NCBI GenBank assembly: GCA_002731825.1
Contig: PCCS01000055.1
Location: 23,658 to 87,657 of the forward strand
Source of the DNA: Myxococcales bacterium
Lineage (GTDB): Bacteria > Myxococcota_A > Bradymonadia > UBA7976 > UBA1532
Direction of reading: 5' to 3'
Length of the DNA stretch: 64,000 bases
In this document: piece by piece, positions 52,395 to 61,649 of the stretch
How positions within the stretch are numbered: position 1 is the first letter of the stretch
Layout of the letters: the number at the start of each line of letters is the position of its first letter
Made by a program: the position numbers and the translations under genes
Notes under the pieces: model-generated
The model's input: the letters and a program-made list of their open reading frames with translations, nothing else
The model's database searches: none
Told to the model about the DNA's origin: nothing

Positions 52395-55211
52395 TCAAGG
52401 TGTCGCGAAGGGAATCCTGAAGTACTCGACCTCAATATCTAGGTTCGTAATTTGGCCCGCATCCCCTTCAACGTAATCCTCGATTATCAGACTAAAAACC
52501 CCCGTTGCCGGTAGCCCTGAAAACGGCTCGTATGTCCGTCTATCGAAATTGATTGTGTCACTCGTGAACGGTAAGAAGTCATCGTCCAACCCACCGTCTA
52601 AACCGTCTCGTCCTTCCCGGTTCCAAAGAACAGCTTTGACAACACCGTTCCAAGCCGCGCTGATCTTTAAGTCATTTAGAAAGCTATGCTCGACCAGTAG
52701 ATCGCGGACAATCAGTCGGCGTATGAAAGCTCCATCGGGCGCATCTATTGGTAATTCGATAGTGGTGTTTCCGACAAGCCCCCGACGATAATCACGCAGC
52801 ACTGCAGGCGTTTCCAAATGCGCGCGAGATGCCCGGGTTGGTATAATAGAATTGACGACCACATAATCATTTTGCGCGTCATCAAAACCATAAACACGGG
52901 CGTAGTAGCGTCCCAGATTGAGTTCGAAAGAAATCAGCTCATCATCCGTAATGGACACCGAGGCTGACAAACGCTCTCCGGCCTCATCATAGAGTTCCAT
53001 GTCAAGGTCACCTTCCGAGTGTTTAAACAAAAGATGCAGCTCGACACGACCTGCTTCTTCCACATCGAAAACATACCAATCATCATCAAAGGGACAAATC
53101 TGTCTTCGGTGTCCATTAGGTGGAAAGGGAGAGGCTGAAACCTGGTCGTCATTCTGTTCGGCATCTCCGTCAGGGCTATCGTCAGTGCATCGAGTATATT
53201 GATTGTAGGTCAGGCTAAAGGGCGTTGGGTCAGCTCCAGGGGTCGCCCTGTAGACCCGAACATAATAGCCTGAATTGTGCCCGCCATGCCGACGCAGAAA
53301 GACCGTTTCATTATCGGTATTCGAGCGCGAGGTTGCGAGTACTTCAAGTTCCCCGTCTACGCCGAAATACAGGATTTGAAGATCAAGGTCGCCTTCACTC
53401 TGTCGAAATTGAATATCGACTTCAACGCCATCACCCGTCTCTGGCTCAACGTAAAACCAATCTTCGTCATATGGACACAAAACTAAGTCAGCATGCTGGT
53501 CAATTCGGGTATTGCCAGGCTGAAGGAGAGAGGCGTTTCGCCAGCTATCATTTTGACCAGCTCGGTCGAATTCATCATCCAGGCATTGACTTGGCAAGTC
53601 CGGTGTCACCGGGTTGCAATCGTCATCAATTGAGTTCCCAATGACCTCGACTAGACCAGGCACATTGGGATTGACGGGTTCGCAATCCTCATCATCCACA
53701 ACGCCATCACCATCGCTGTCGTTGACCACCTCGGCGCACTCAGTGTCTCCACCCCGACAGTTATGATCGATGCCATCACTGCAGTTTTCGCGGTTGTTTT
53801 CAACGGCACTTGGACTCACCTCTCGGTCGCCATCATCGCAATCTTCTAGGAAACCAACGCCGTCACCATCCAGGTCATCATCTGGGGTACTGAGATTACA
53901 ATCGTCATCTAGGCCGTTATAGGGCACTTCCTGCGCATCAGGGTTAACGGTACTCACCAGGTCATTACAATCATCACCACCACGGCCACTGGCTCTAAAT
54001 CCATCACCATCTACGTCATTATCATGGGTGGCATCACTACAATCATCATCACGCCCATTATAAAAGATCTCTCGGACGGAGGGGTTGATCAACGGGTCAC
54101 CATCATCGCAATCGTCCGCCACCCGAAATCCATCCCGATCAAGGTCATCGTCTGGCGTGGTCTGATTACAATCATCATCCCGTGCATTGTAGGGGACCTC
54201 GTTCATACTGGGATGAATGTTCTCATCATCGTCGTTGCAATCACCCATCGCTTCAGAGAAGCCGTCTCCATCTCGGTCGCGCTCGCTGAGAACTTGGTCG
54301 CTGCCATCGCAGTTCTCATCGATACGATTACTTGAAATCTCCATCATGGCAGGGTTGATATTGGCATCATTGTCATCACAGTCCCATCCACCAACATGGT
54401 CGGCAATATAACCGTCGCCATCCAGGTCATCATCGCTGGTCAAGGGGTCGCAATCGTCATCATAACCATTGTACGGGGTTTCGGACCGGCCGGGATTGAC
54501 CGCACTGATCTGGTCATCGCAATCTACATCCTCAGTGTATCCATCGCGGTCCTGATCTCGACCACCGCAAATTTGATCGTGACCATCACAATTTTGGTCA
54601 ATACCGTCCCCGCAATGGGTGGTGGCATTCTCTTCGATCGCGGGATTCACGTTGGGATCTTCGTCGTCACAATCTAAGCCAAGACAGGCTGCGCCAATTC
54701 CATACTCATCTCCATCCAAATCGATGCAATTCTCTATCTTGGGTAAACAACGACCCGAATCGTTACAATACTCAGATGGCAAACAATGTGAGTCATTGGC
54801 GCACTCCACGCCGAAGCAATATCCGTCTAAACATAAGCCCTGCTCGCAATCAGAATTATGAGCGCAAGCCTGCCCACCTCGCACAACACAATCTCCTGTG
54901 TCCACGTCACAAACTTGACCACCAGGGCAGCCAACATGACGACAATCATTGTCGGTTCCAACGACGCAAATGTAGCGTTCAAGGTCGCAGGTCGCGCCAG
55001 TCTGACAAACCTTCTCCGCGTTGCAATCTCCCACACGACAGGCACCACCCTGTTCGGCATTCATTCGAATACACACTAAGCCTGCACCGCATTGGTGGTC
55101 ACTGAGACACCCGTTGTTTTGATACACAGGCGCCACTGTTTTAGATTGTTCACAGGCCACCGAAAGACATGCCGCTGTCAAAAAAACATATGTGAGAGCC
55201 AGCTTTTGCAA
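52395..55211 (-). CDS. Giant repeat lipoprotein with MopE-type repeats and P-domain
   Basis: A 938-residue surface protein. It begins with a lipoprotein signal (TAACLSVACEQS). Residues about 35-160 hold EGF-like Cys-rich modules. Residues about 165-510 contain eight units of the MopE/calcium-binding type (D-x-DGDG-x-DCDD-x-NP-x-E-x-NG-x-DDDC), each with paired Cys and clustered Asp. About 530-760 are two pre-peptidase-like beta domains (EDWFYVEPETGDGVEV and DDWYVFDVEEAGRVEL). About 800-938 match a proprotein-convertase P-domain (SGLPATGVFSLIIEDYVEGD). No protease domain is present. It is divergent from the metzincin gene. Confidence 0.85.
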   Translation of the reverse strand: MQKLALTYVFLTAACLSVACEQSKTVAPVYQNNGCLSDHQCGAGLVCIRMNAEQGGACRVGDCNAEKVCQTGATCDLERYICVVGTDNDCRHVGCPGGQVCDVDTGDCVVRGGQACAHNSDCEQGLCLDGYCFGVECANDSHCLPSEYCNDSGRCLPKIENCIDLDGDEYGIGAACLGLDCDDEDPNVNPAIEENATTHCGDGIDQNCDGHDQICGGRDQDRDGYTEDVDCDDQISAVNPGRSETPYNGYDDDCDPLTSDDDLDGDGYIADHVGGWDCDDNDANINPAMMEISSNRIDENCDGSDQVLSERDRDGDGFSEAMGDCNDDDENIHPSMNEVPYNARDDDCNQTTPDDDLDRDGFRVADDCDDGDPLINPSVREIFYNGRDDDCSDATHDNDVDGDGFRASGRGGDDCNDLVSTVNPDAQEVPYNGLDDDCNLSTPDDDLDGDGVGFLEDCDDGDREVSPSAVENNRENCSDGIDHNCRGGDTECAEVVNDSDGDGVVDDEDCEPVNPNVPGLVEVIGNSIDDDCNPVTPDLPSQCLDDEFDRAGQNDSWRNASLLQPGNTRIDQHADLVLCPYDEDWFYVEPETGDGVEVDIQFRQSEGDLDLQILYFGVDGELEVLATSRSNTDNETVFLRRHGGHNSGYYVRVYRATPGADPTPFSLTYNQYTRCTDDSPDGDAEQNDDQVSASPFPPNGHRRQICPFDDDWYVFDVEEAGRVELHLLFKHSEGDLDMELYDEAGERLSASVSITDDELISFELNLGRYYARVYGFDDAQNDYVVVNSIIPTRASRAHLETPAVLRDYRRGLVGNTTIELPIDAPDGAFIRRLIVRDLLVEHSFLNDLKISAAWNGVVKAVLWNREGRDGLDGGLDDDFLPFTSDTINFDRRTYEPFSGLPATGVFSLIIEDYVEGDAGQITNLDIEVEYFRIPFATP

Positions 55212-55331
55212 AACGAAATACCTAATCCTTCTCTTGTCCCACGTTTAGAACACTCACTAAAATACCCAAAAAAGAGTTTAATTTTACCGTCGGTCGATGC
55301 GTACGTAAAGGTAACAAAGGAATCATAGCCC

Positions 55332-56558
55332 GTGCGAGCACACAGCAGCAAATTGAGCATCATTTTCGTCTTTTTTATCTTGGGATGTCTCGACGAATCA
55401 CCGGCAGAAGGCGTGATTACCCTCTTCGATGCAATGCCATCCATCCATACGATGGACGGAGACGCCAGCCTGGTCCCACCTGATGCAGGGCCAAGCGATT
55501 TGGGCGATTCCGTGCACTTCGACGACATCGAAATCACCGCTGGCCGCTCGGAGTTTATCAGGGTCAACATTCCCCCAAACACCCTGAGCCTACACATTGA
55601 TGCAGTCGGTGACCCATCGGTTGTCTATGCCATCTCCCATTTGGAAAGTGAAGACGGTGACGTGCTTGTCTCCGAGATGCCTGATGGCGTGACCATTACA
55701 AATCAGGATCGACAATTGTCTCCATTTCCAGGCCCCTTCAAAAGCCCTAACCGTTCAGCATCGCCCAATACAGGCGTCGCGACACTCTTAGCCCCCAATA
55801 ACTTAAATGTTAATTTTTATCCCGGTCCATGGCTGATTCGCGTGTCGGCCATGGGCGCATTCGGCGCCATCAACACAACGACCAATCTGCGGGTGACGTA
55901 TAAACGCGCGCGAGACCCTCAAATAAATGGTCGTATCCCCCTACACTTCTTCTTTACTGGGGCCAACGGTTGGACTGCTCAGTCGGCGGCCAATGACCCG
56001 ACTTTTCAGGCAGCCGTAAACCGTATGGCGTCCTTTTATGCAGCCATTGGAATCGAGTTGACATCATTCACCTTTGACGACATTCCATCGAGCTATCGTC
56101 AGGTCGATATCGGCCCCCTTGGGCCCGGACGCCCAGACAGTTCACTCCACGCGATGTTCAGTCTCAACACGTACGAGACGGGGGTCGCTCTGTTTTTCGT
56201 CGACCGAATCGGAATGGGTCAAAACGGAGGTATAGTGGGGGGGATTTCAGGAGGAACGCCCGGTCCCCTGCGCCCAGGGACCGTCAGAAGCGGTGTGGCC
56301 GTTGCAACGCTTCTATCATCGTCTCCAGGCGAGTTGGGCCATGTGATGGCCCACGAGACCGGTCACTACCTTGGTCTCTTTCATACCCAGGAAACCGTGG
56401 GCGGCATCGTCGATCAACTAAACGATACCCCAACGGGCTTCTTCAGTAGCGATAATCTCATGTTCCCGACGGTAACCAGCGCCCCAGCCAGTCTGTCCGA
56501 TGAACAAGCCTGGGTCATTTATAGGAACCCTGTCGTCGAAGGGGGGGTAGATGACTAA
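55332..56558 (+). CDS. Metzincin-type zinc metalloprotease lipoprotein
   Basis: A 408-residue protein. The GTG start at 55332 has AAGGA nine bases upstream and opens a lipoprotein signal (FVFFILGC). The zinc motif is HExxHxxGxxH: H341, E342, H345, G348 and H351 in AHETGHYLGLFHT, followed by a Met-turn candidate (DNLMFPTV). N-terminally an unidentified beta domain spans about 60-190. It is similar in layout to the M43/pappalysin-like surface proteases of myxobacteria. Coupled to the next gene by an eight-base overlap. Confidence 0.85.
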   Translation: MRAHSSKLSIIFVFFILGCLDESPAEGVITLFDAMPSIHTMDGDASLVPPDAGPSDLGDSVHFDDIEITAGRSEFIRVNIPPNTLSLHIDAVGDPSVVYAISHLESEDGDVLVSEMPDGVTITNQDRQLSPFPGPFKSPNRSASPNTGVATLLAPNNLNVNFYPGPWLIRVSAMGAFGAINTTTNLRVTYKRARDPQINGRIPLHFFFTGANGWTAQSAANDPTFQAAVNRMASFYAAIGIELTSFTFDDIPSSYRQVDIGPLGPGRPDSSLHAMFSLNTYETGVALFFVDRIGMGQNGGIVGGISGGTPGPLRPGTVRSGVAVATLLSSSPGELGHVMAHETGHYLGLFHTQETVGGIVDQLNDTPTGFFSSDNLMFPTVTSAPASLSDEQAWVIYRNPVVEGGVDD

Positions 56559-56997
56559 ACTTAGACATATGGCATTGATGGCCATCTTTAGCATGGTCCC
56601 CAGCATCAGTACTGGAGAGCCATCAGAGGAATTACTCGTCCTCCTGTCATCCATCGATCGACCCTTGACCCGATTGGACCTCCAATACTGTCAGGCCGAG
56701 GTGGATGTTCTTCTGAGCATAGCCGGCGCACCCGAGCATTCGCTCTATCGACGGGGACGTGCGATCGCAGCCCTGGGGCAACTCAACGACCCAAGAAGTC
56801 TGAGCGGCCTAATTGAATTATGGGATAAAGATCTCGAGCCGGGACTCGAAGTTGAAATCGTCTATGCCATCAACGCACTGGATGCAAACTTTGATATTTG
56901 GCACCTGACCAGCCTATTTGAAAGCCGACTGTCTGGCGCAAGCCCACCGGTTTTCATGGCGATCACACGTATCCTTGGACTTGACGCCGCGCCTTAA
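56551..56997 (+). CDS. Small exported HEAT-like repeat protein
   Basis: A 148-residue protein with a signal peptide (MALMAIFSMVPSISTG). The rest consists of helical pairs resembling HEAT repeats (RAIAALGQLNDPRSLSGLIELWDKDLE, EIVYAINALDANFDIWHL). Such domains usually bind other proteins. It overlaps the metzincin gene by eight bases, so it may be an accessory or inhibitor partner, which is inference. Its end overlaps the converging kinase gene. Confidence 0.7.
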   Translation: MTKLRHMALMAIFSMVPSISTGEPSEELLVLLSSIDRPLTRLDLQYCQAEVDVLLSIAGAPEHSLYRRGRAIAALGQLNDPRSLSGLIELWDKDLEPGLEVEIVYAINALDANFDIWHLTSLFESRLSGASPPVFMAITRILGLDAAP

Positions 56998-58751
56998 CGT
57001 TTTCTCAGAGACACATGCCAGGTGTTATTCCGCCGGTCGAATAAATCCATAGCCTCAAGTTTCAGTGGATAAAACCCTCGACGATATACGACCACAGTTG
57101 AGTCAACAGGCAGTTCACACTGAGCAACATTCCGACAATACACATGGCCATCTTTGCGCCGAACAAAACGAGACTGTCCTTGCGCCACTTTAACCAAAAC
57201 CATCGCACTGGGCTTTTGGACATTTTTCTCTGCTATGAGTCGCTTGACGATATTGGGCGCGTCATCGGGCGGCCCAATGTCCGCTCGTGTCTGACTCTTG
57301 ATGGCTTCGAACACACTTCGGACACTCATATCAGTCTCATCAGCACGCGCTGGACTGGACGCAACAGGCTCTTTTGAACTCAAACTAAAAAAGAATATCC
57401 AGACAGTGAGACAAACCAAGATGACCACCAAAGAGACTAAGTACCCCCTCTTCAGCGCTGGCGGCTGGTTCTTTTTCAGCGGCTGTTCATCAAGCTGCGG
57501 AGGCGGTTCCTGCTGCGCTTTTGGATCAATCTGACGCTGTTGTGCGTTCGCGTCTGATGAAACATATCGTCCAAGAGACTGCTCATCTGTTCCAAAAACA
57601 CCGCGCTGTAGTTGGCCTGCGGTCGGCCTTTTTTCTTCAACAGTCTTAGAATAATCTAGGACCGGGTGACCGCTATCACCAATGGCCTCGCCCTGTGATG
57701 CTATCTCCCCGTCTCGCTCTGACCGATCCGTCATCATCAACTCGGCAGAGTCGGATATGGTTTCGGCGTCTCCATCATCGGAGCGGGCAGCACTGACTTT
57801 GCCCATGGATTCAAACCAAACCGGTAATTGATCTGCAGCCTCCGACTGGTCAGTGCGATCGATGGTCTGGCGTGGCGTATGCGTGCTCGAGATAGCACGG
57901 GCCTCACTTAACAAAGCCTGCAGACGTTGACCAAGGGCCGCCGCGCTCGCCGGACGTTCATCGCGGTTCTTGCGCAAACAAACCATCACGAAATCATCTA
58001 CCTCTGCGCTCAGTTCCAGCATTGGCGCACGCTCTCGCAACGGGATGGGCTGCTCACTGATTTGACGTCTCAAAACATCAGCTGGCTCACCGGTAAAAAC
58101 ATCGACGCCAGCCAACATTCGGTACATCGTCGCACCAAAGGAATAAATATCAGTCGCAGGCGTGACCTGCCCCATTGTAGCCTGCTCAGGAGCCATGTAT
58201 CGGGGTGAACCTTTAACCCCCATCGAAGGCAACGGCACTTTCACATTTCTGTCCGACTCCCAGAGCTTAGCAACACCAAAATCAAGTACTTTAACCGCGT
58301 CTTGACGCTCGCCTGCCAGACGTTGAAGGAAGATGTTACCCGGCTTCAGGTCCCGATGGACCAAACCGATGGCGTGGGCCTCTGCCAACGCATTCAAAAC
58401 TTCCTGGCCTATGTAAAGTGCATCAACTAAATCGAGTCGATGTTCTCTCTTGAGGCGCTGAGCCAAGTCTTCACCATCGAGAAATTCCGTCACCATGTAC
58501 GGCTCACCCGAGTCATTAAAACCGAAGTCGAGAACTTGGAGAATTTGGGGGCTGTGGAGCTTGCTAAGATTTTGAACTTCTTGGATAAAGGCTTGCTGAA
58601 CAGCGTCATCATGACGCACATCGGCCCGAATCTGTTTGACGGCAACCCATCTATCTAGGTGTGGGTGACGGGCCTTCCAAATCGTACCCATCCCGCCTTC
58701 TGCGATGAGTGATATCAGCTGATAACCGCCTATGTATTTTTGGTCTGTCAT
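56994..58751 (-). CDS. Membrane-anchored Ser/Thr protein kinase
   Basis: A 585-residue eukaryote-like kinase. The kinase domain (about 6-280) is complete: Gly loop EGGMGTIW, ATP Lys K39 in AVKQI, HRD at 132-134 (HRDLKPGN), DFG at 157-159 and an APE motif in MAPEQA. A long variable linker (about 290-425) rich in Asp, Ser and Gln leads to one membrane helix at about 430-455, then an outer domain of about 130 residues ending in a beta-rich segment (VDSTVVVYRRGFYPLKL). The layout suggests signalling across the inner membrane. The ligand is unknown. Confidence 0.92.
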   Translation of the reverse strand: MTDQKYIGGYQLISLIAEGGMGTIWKARHPHLDRWVAVKQIRADVRHDDAVQQAFIQEVQNLSKLHSPQILQVLDFGFNDSGEPYMVTEFLDGEDLAQRLKREHRLDLVDALYIGQEVLNALAEAHAIGLVHRDLKPGNIFLQRLAGERQDAVKVLDFGVAKLWESDRNVKVPLPSMGVKGSPRYMAPEQATMGQVTPATDIYSFGATMYRMLAGVDVFTGEPADVLRRQISEQPIPLRERAPMLELSAEVDDFVMVCLRKNRDERPASAAALGQRLQALLSEARAISSTHTPRQTIDRTDQSEAADQLPVWFESMGKVSAARSDDGDAETISDSAELMMTDRSERDGEIASQGEAIGDSGHPVLDYSKTVEEKRPTAGQLQRGVFGTDEQSLGRYVSSDANAQQRQIDPKAQQEPPPQLDEQPLKKNQPPALKRGYLVSLVVILVCLTVWIFFFSLSSKEPVASSPARADETDMSVRSVFEAIKSQTRADIGPPDDAPNIVKRLIAEKNVQKPSAMVLVKVAQGQSRFVRRKDGHVYCRNVAQCELPVDSTVVVYRRGFYPLKLEAMDLFDRRNNTWHVSLRKR

Positions 58752-58808
58752 CGATCAGAATGATGGCACACCCCGACTCGTCTCGACAGTATAGAAGTCA
58801 GCAATCCG

Positions 58809-59942
58809 TCAGGCAGATGGATCTAACCAAACAATGGACTCACCAGTCAGGGGGCTTGTCATTCGATAACGGCCTGGTTGTCCCATTTCAATGACAGCGC
58901 CGCTGTCGACGTCTACTTTACCACCGCCGCCAGGGACTTCGATGACATATCGGGGACGGTCTGGCCCAGCTAAGAGCTTAAGCAGGTCCCGGTAAATCGT
59001 TCTGCCCTGCTGAATGCTGACGCGAAAGTGAGTGGTACCGGGAGCCGGGTCTAAATGATGCAAGTAATAAGGCCTAACACCCACGTCAGCGAGGTGGTTG
59101 TATAATTCGGCCAAGATCTCGGGCCTGTCATTGACGCCCCTGAGTAGAACGGATTGATTCGCAAGCGAGATGCCAGCATTGCGCATCATCTCGAGTTTAC
59201 TCTCGGCCAATGGCGTCAATTCCCTGGGATGATTAAAGTGAGTCACCAGATAAATTCGATGCGATACACCGAGCGCGTCTATGAACTGCTGATCTATACG
59301 GTATGGAAAAGTCACGGGCATCCGTGTGTGAATCCGTACACGTTTGACGTGCTTGATAGACGAAAGTTTGTCTATCAAGCCCCCAAGTCGCTTATTGGAG
59401 AGAATCAGTGGGTCTCCACCACTGAGAATTACTTCTCTGATCTGGTCTTTTGACGCGATGTATTCTAGGGCGGCCGGAACCGCCTTTTGGTATCGAATTT
59501 GGCCTTCATTTAGAGCAACTTTGCGAAAGCAATACCGACAATACATAGGACAGATATGCGTTGGTGTGAGCAGCACCCGGTTTGGATAGCGATGAATAAG
59601 AGCCTGGTTTACACGATGCGTATTATCGCCAGTGGGATCTGGGTCGATGCGACCATCATCATTGAGTTCATTGATGTCAGGTATCGCTTGCAGCCGAATT
59701 GGACAATTGGAATCAGCGGGATCGATCAAGCTCAGATAATAGTCGCTGACAAATGTTTTATGACGACTCTCCACCGCGTCCAATAATTGGAGTTCCGCGG
59801 CCGATAAGACGCCTCGATCGACCAGTGCAGCAACGCTGGTAGCAGACCGGCCTAGGCGTGTTTTCCAATCATCAGGCTCTCTGGTCTTTGGGGGCTCATC
59901 AATAGAGACTAAGGGGCCTTCAGTGACCCGTGCATCGAGCAT
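58809..59942 (-). CDS. KamA-family radical SAM enzyme (EpmB or lysine 2,3-aminomutase-like)
   Basis: A 377-residue radical SAM protein. The iron-sulfur motif CxxxCxxC is C131, C135 and C138 (CPMYCRYCF). PLP-binding and substrate motifs of the lysine 2,3-aminomutase family are visible: ILSGGDPLILS, VTHFNHPRELT, NQSVLLRGVNDRPE, PYYLHHLDPAPGTTHFRV and VPGGGGKVDV. The size lies between EpmB (about 340) and KamA (about 415). EpmB makes beta-lysine for elongation factor P; no EpmA or efp is in the window, so the target cannot be fixed. It is eight bases downstream of the next gene. Confidence 0.85.
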   Translation of the reverse strand: MLDARVTEGPLVSIDEPPKTREPDDWKTRLGRSATSVAALVDRGVLSAAELQLLDAVESRHKTFVSDYYLSLIDPADSNCPIRLQAIPDINELNDDGRIDPDPTGDNTHRVNQALIHRYPNRVLLTPTHICPMYCRYCFRKVALNEGQIRYQKAVPAALEYIASKDQIREVILSGGDPLILSNKRLGGLIDKLSSIKHVKRVRIHTRMPVTFPYRIDQQFIDALGVSHRIYLVTHFNHPRELTPLAESKLEMMRNAGISLANQSVLLRGVNDRPEILAELYNHLADVGVRPYYLHHLDPAPGTTHFRVSIQQGRTIYRDLLKLLAGPDRPRYVIEVPGGGGKVDVDSGAVIEMGQPGRYRMTSPLTGESIVWLDPSA

Positions 59943-59949
59943 TCGAGCG

Positions 59950-60516
59950 CTACTTGGCCATGGGAGACTTGGGCGCGCCGTTTTCCGCCTTCTTTGCGTC
60001 TTCTTTAGCGTCTTCAGCGGCTTGCTTGGCTAATTTGGCCTCAAGTTTCTTGAGGGTCTTGAGCTTCTTGTTGACCTTCTTAATGACCTTCAAAAGGCCT
60101 TTTCGAATTTTAATGACCGCTTTGCCTGTCTTTTTGGTCTGTTTTTTATCGCCGGATGCCTCAGCTGTCTGATACGCATCTAGTGCCGCTGAATGCGCCA
60201 TGTAGTATTTGTTCATGGCCTCTAAGAATAAGCTACTGGCCGAGCTGACCGCATCTTCAATATCTGCATATTCCTGCATCGCAGATTGAAGGCGATTAAG
60301 CCTTTTCTCAGTCGCTTCGCGCTTTTCATCGACAACTTTTTTAAGAGCCGCATCCGGATCTTTCACCTCGGGCGCATCCGATTTTTCTTTTTTCGTCTCA
60401 ACGCTCGTATCATCCGCAAGCGGGTCCAACGGATCTGTCTGAGCCAGTGCAACCTGGCTTGCGAATGCGGTCAAGAGACATAAACAGAGGCATAATCGAC
60501 TAAAGTATAAGCTCAT
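59950..60516 (-). CDS. Exported Lys-rich coiled-coil protein
   Basis: A 188-residue protein with a signal peptide (about 1-25: LCLCLLTAFASQVALAQ). The rest is a charged, Lys/Ala-rich sequence that reads as a long coiled coil (EKRLNRLQSAMQEYADIEDAV, KLKTLKKLEAKLAKQAAEDAK). Low complexity makes homology hard to judge. I do not recognise a function; a periplasmic structural or histone-like role is only a guess. It precedes the radical SAM gene. Confidence 0.65.
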   Translation of the reverse strand: MSLYFSRLCLCLCLLTAFASQVALAQTDPLDPLADDTSVETKKEKSDAPEVKDPDAALKKVVDEKREATEKRLNRLQSAMQEYADIEDAVSSASSLFLEAMNKYYMAHSAALDAYQTAEASGDKKQTKKTGKAVIKIRKGLLKVIKKVNKKLKTLKKLEAKLAKQAAEDAKEDAKKAENGAPKSPMAK

Positions 60517-60607
60517 CTAGAAAACTCCAAGTGACAGTGTTGAGGTCATTCTGAACGGGTTGAGTTGACGAATCAATAGGTCAAATATTCGTTTTTAAAA
60601 GTACTGT

Positions 60608-61618
60608 TCAGTCTAAGCCGCCCTGGCCCCTGTATTTCGCCACAATTTGTGCCAAGCGGGCTTCAAGATTCCCTTCCGGTTGCCAACCCAAACCGGACTT
60701 CAAGCGCTCCGCAGAACACACCCAATGCCCGGCCGTTGCTTCTCGCCATTTATCACGCGTCAGTATCCGCGTTTGTCCGGTGAGCCGACTTTGGGCTTCT
60801 GATACACACGCCGCCAAATACGTAACCCAAGACGGACATTTAATCACCGTAATGGGCGTATCCATGAGTTGAGCGATTATCTTGCCGAGGGCTTCGTAGC
60901 TTATGATTTCATCTGCGGCCGCATAATAGAGACCTTGATCCAGGTCAGGACACGTCGGATTCAGTCGCTCGCCACCCAAAAGAATACAAATCATCGCGTT
61001 CGCCAAGTCTTGGACATGAATCGCAGAGACATTCATAGGTCGCCTTGAGGGCAAGACATGGACGCCTCGGGAAATGCTCTTGAATAAGGGGAATGAGGCC
61101 TGATCGTCCCCACCAAGAACCATGGGCGGTCGGATGATACTGGTGGGTACGCGGTCCGCATATTGTTCTACAACACGTTCGGACTGTCTCTTTGTTCGAC
61201 CATAATGTGATACAGGATGGCTCGGATTACCCTCGACGTGGGGTGTACCAGAGCGGCTTGGACCAGCGGCTGCCAAGGACGATATATGAACAAACACAGG
61301 CGGTTTATCTTGTTCATGACATGCGCCAATGACACTGTCTGTGCCCGCTACATTGACCGTTGTAAATTCTGCCTTCCATGGCACTTTCAATAAACTAGCC
61401 AGGTGAATGACGCCGTCAACTCCACATAATGCCTGAGCAACAGCGGCTTTATCCGGCAGAACACCATGGGCAATTTCGATCTCACTGGTCGGTAGCGTGG
61501 ACAGGTTAGAATTGGGTCGAGAAAGGATTCGGACGCAAAAACCTTTAGTCAGTAGCGTCGGCACCAAGGTCCGACCGATAAAACCGGTCGCCCCGGTGAC
61601 CAATATGCGATTCAACAT
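60608..61618 (-). CDS. NAD-dependent epimerase/dehydratase family protein
   Basis: A 336-residue extended SDR. It has the Rossmann motif VTGATGFIGRTL at 6-17, the HLAS block (VIHLASLLKVP), the IHVQDLANAM motif and the active-site Tyr-Lys in SHYGRTKRQSE (YGRTK). It resembles hopanoid-associated or 3-beta-hydroxysteroid-type members. The substrate cannot be named; a sugar nucleotide or lipid-linked alcohol is possible. Independent from the ArsM gene by about 30 bases, same strand. Confidence 0.82.
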   Translation of the reverse strand: MLNRILVTGATGFIGRTLVPTLLTKGFCVRILSRPNSNLSTLPTSEIEIAHGVLPDKAAVAQALCGVDGVIHLASLLKVPWKAEFTTVNVAGTDSVIGACHEQDKPPVFVHISSLAAAGPSRSGTPHVEGNPSHPVSHYGRTKRQSERVVEQYADRVPTSIIRPPMVLGGDDQASFPLFKSISRGVHVLPSRRPMNVSAIHVQDLANAMICILLGGERLNPTCPDLDQGLYYAAADEIISYEALGKIIAQLMDTPITVIKCPSWVTYLAACVSEAQSRLTGQTRILTRDKWREATAGHWVCSAERLKSGLGWQPEGNLEARLAQIVAKYRGQGGLD

Positions 61619-61649
61619 CGCTCCTCGAATGCCGATACTTCAGGGAAGA

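Noticed and set aside
54024..54677. Long plus-strand frames rich in Ile, Val and Thr
   Set aside because: They are antisense images of the Asp-rich repeats.
53640..54680. Repetitive DNA resembling an array
   Set aside because: These are the diverged coding repeats of the MopE-type protein; units vary in length and sequence, so it is not a CRISPR array.
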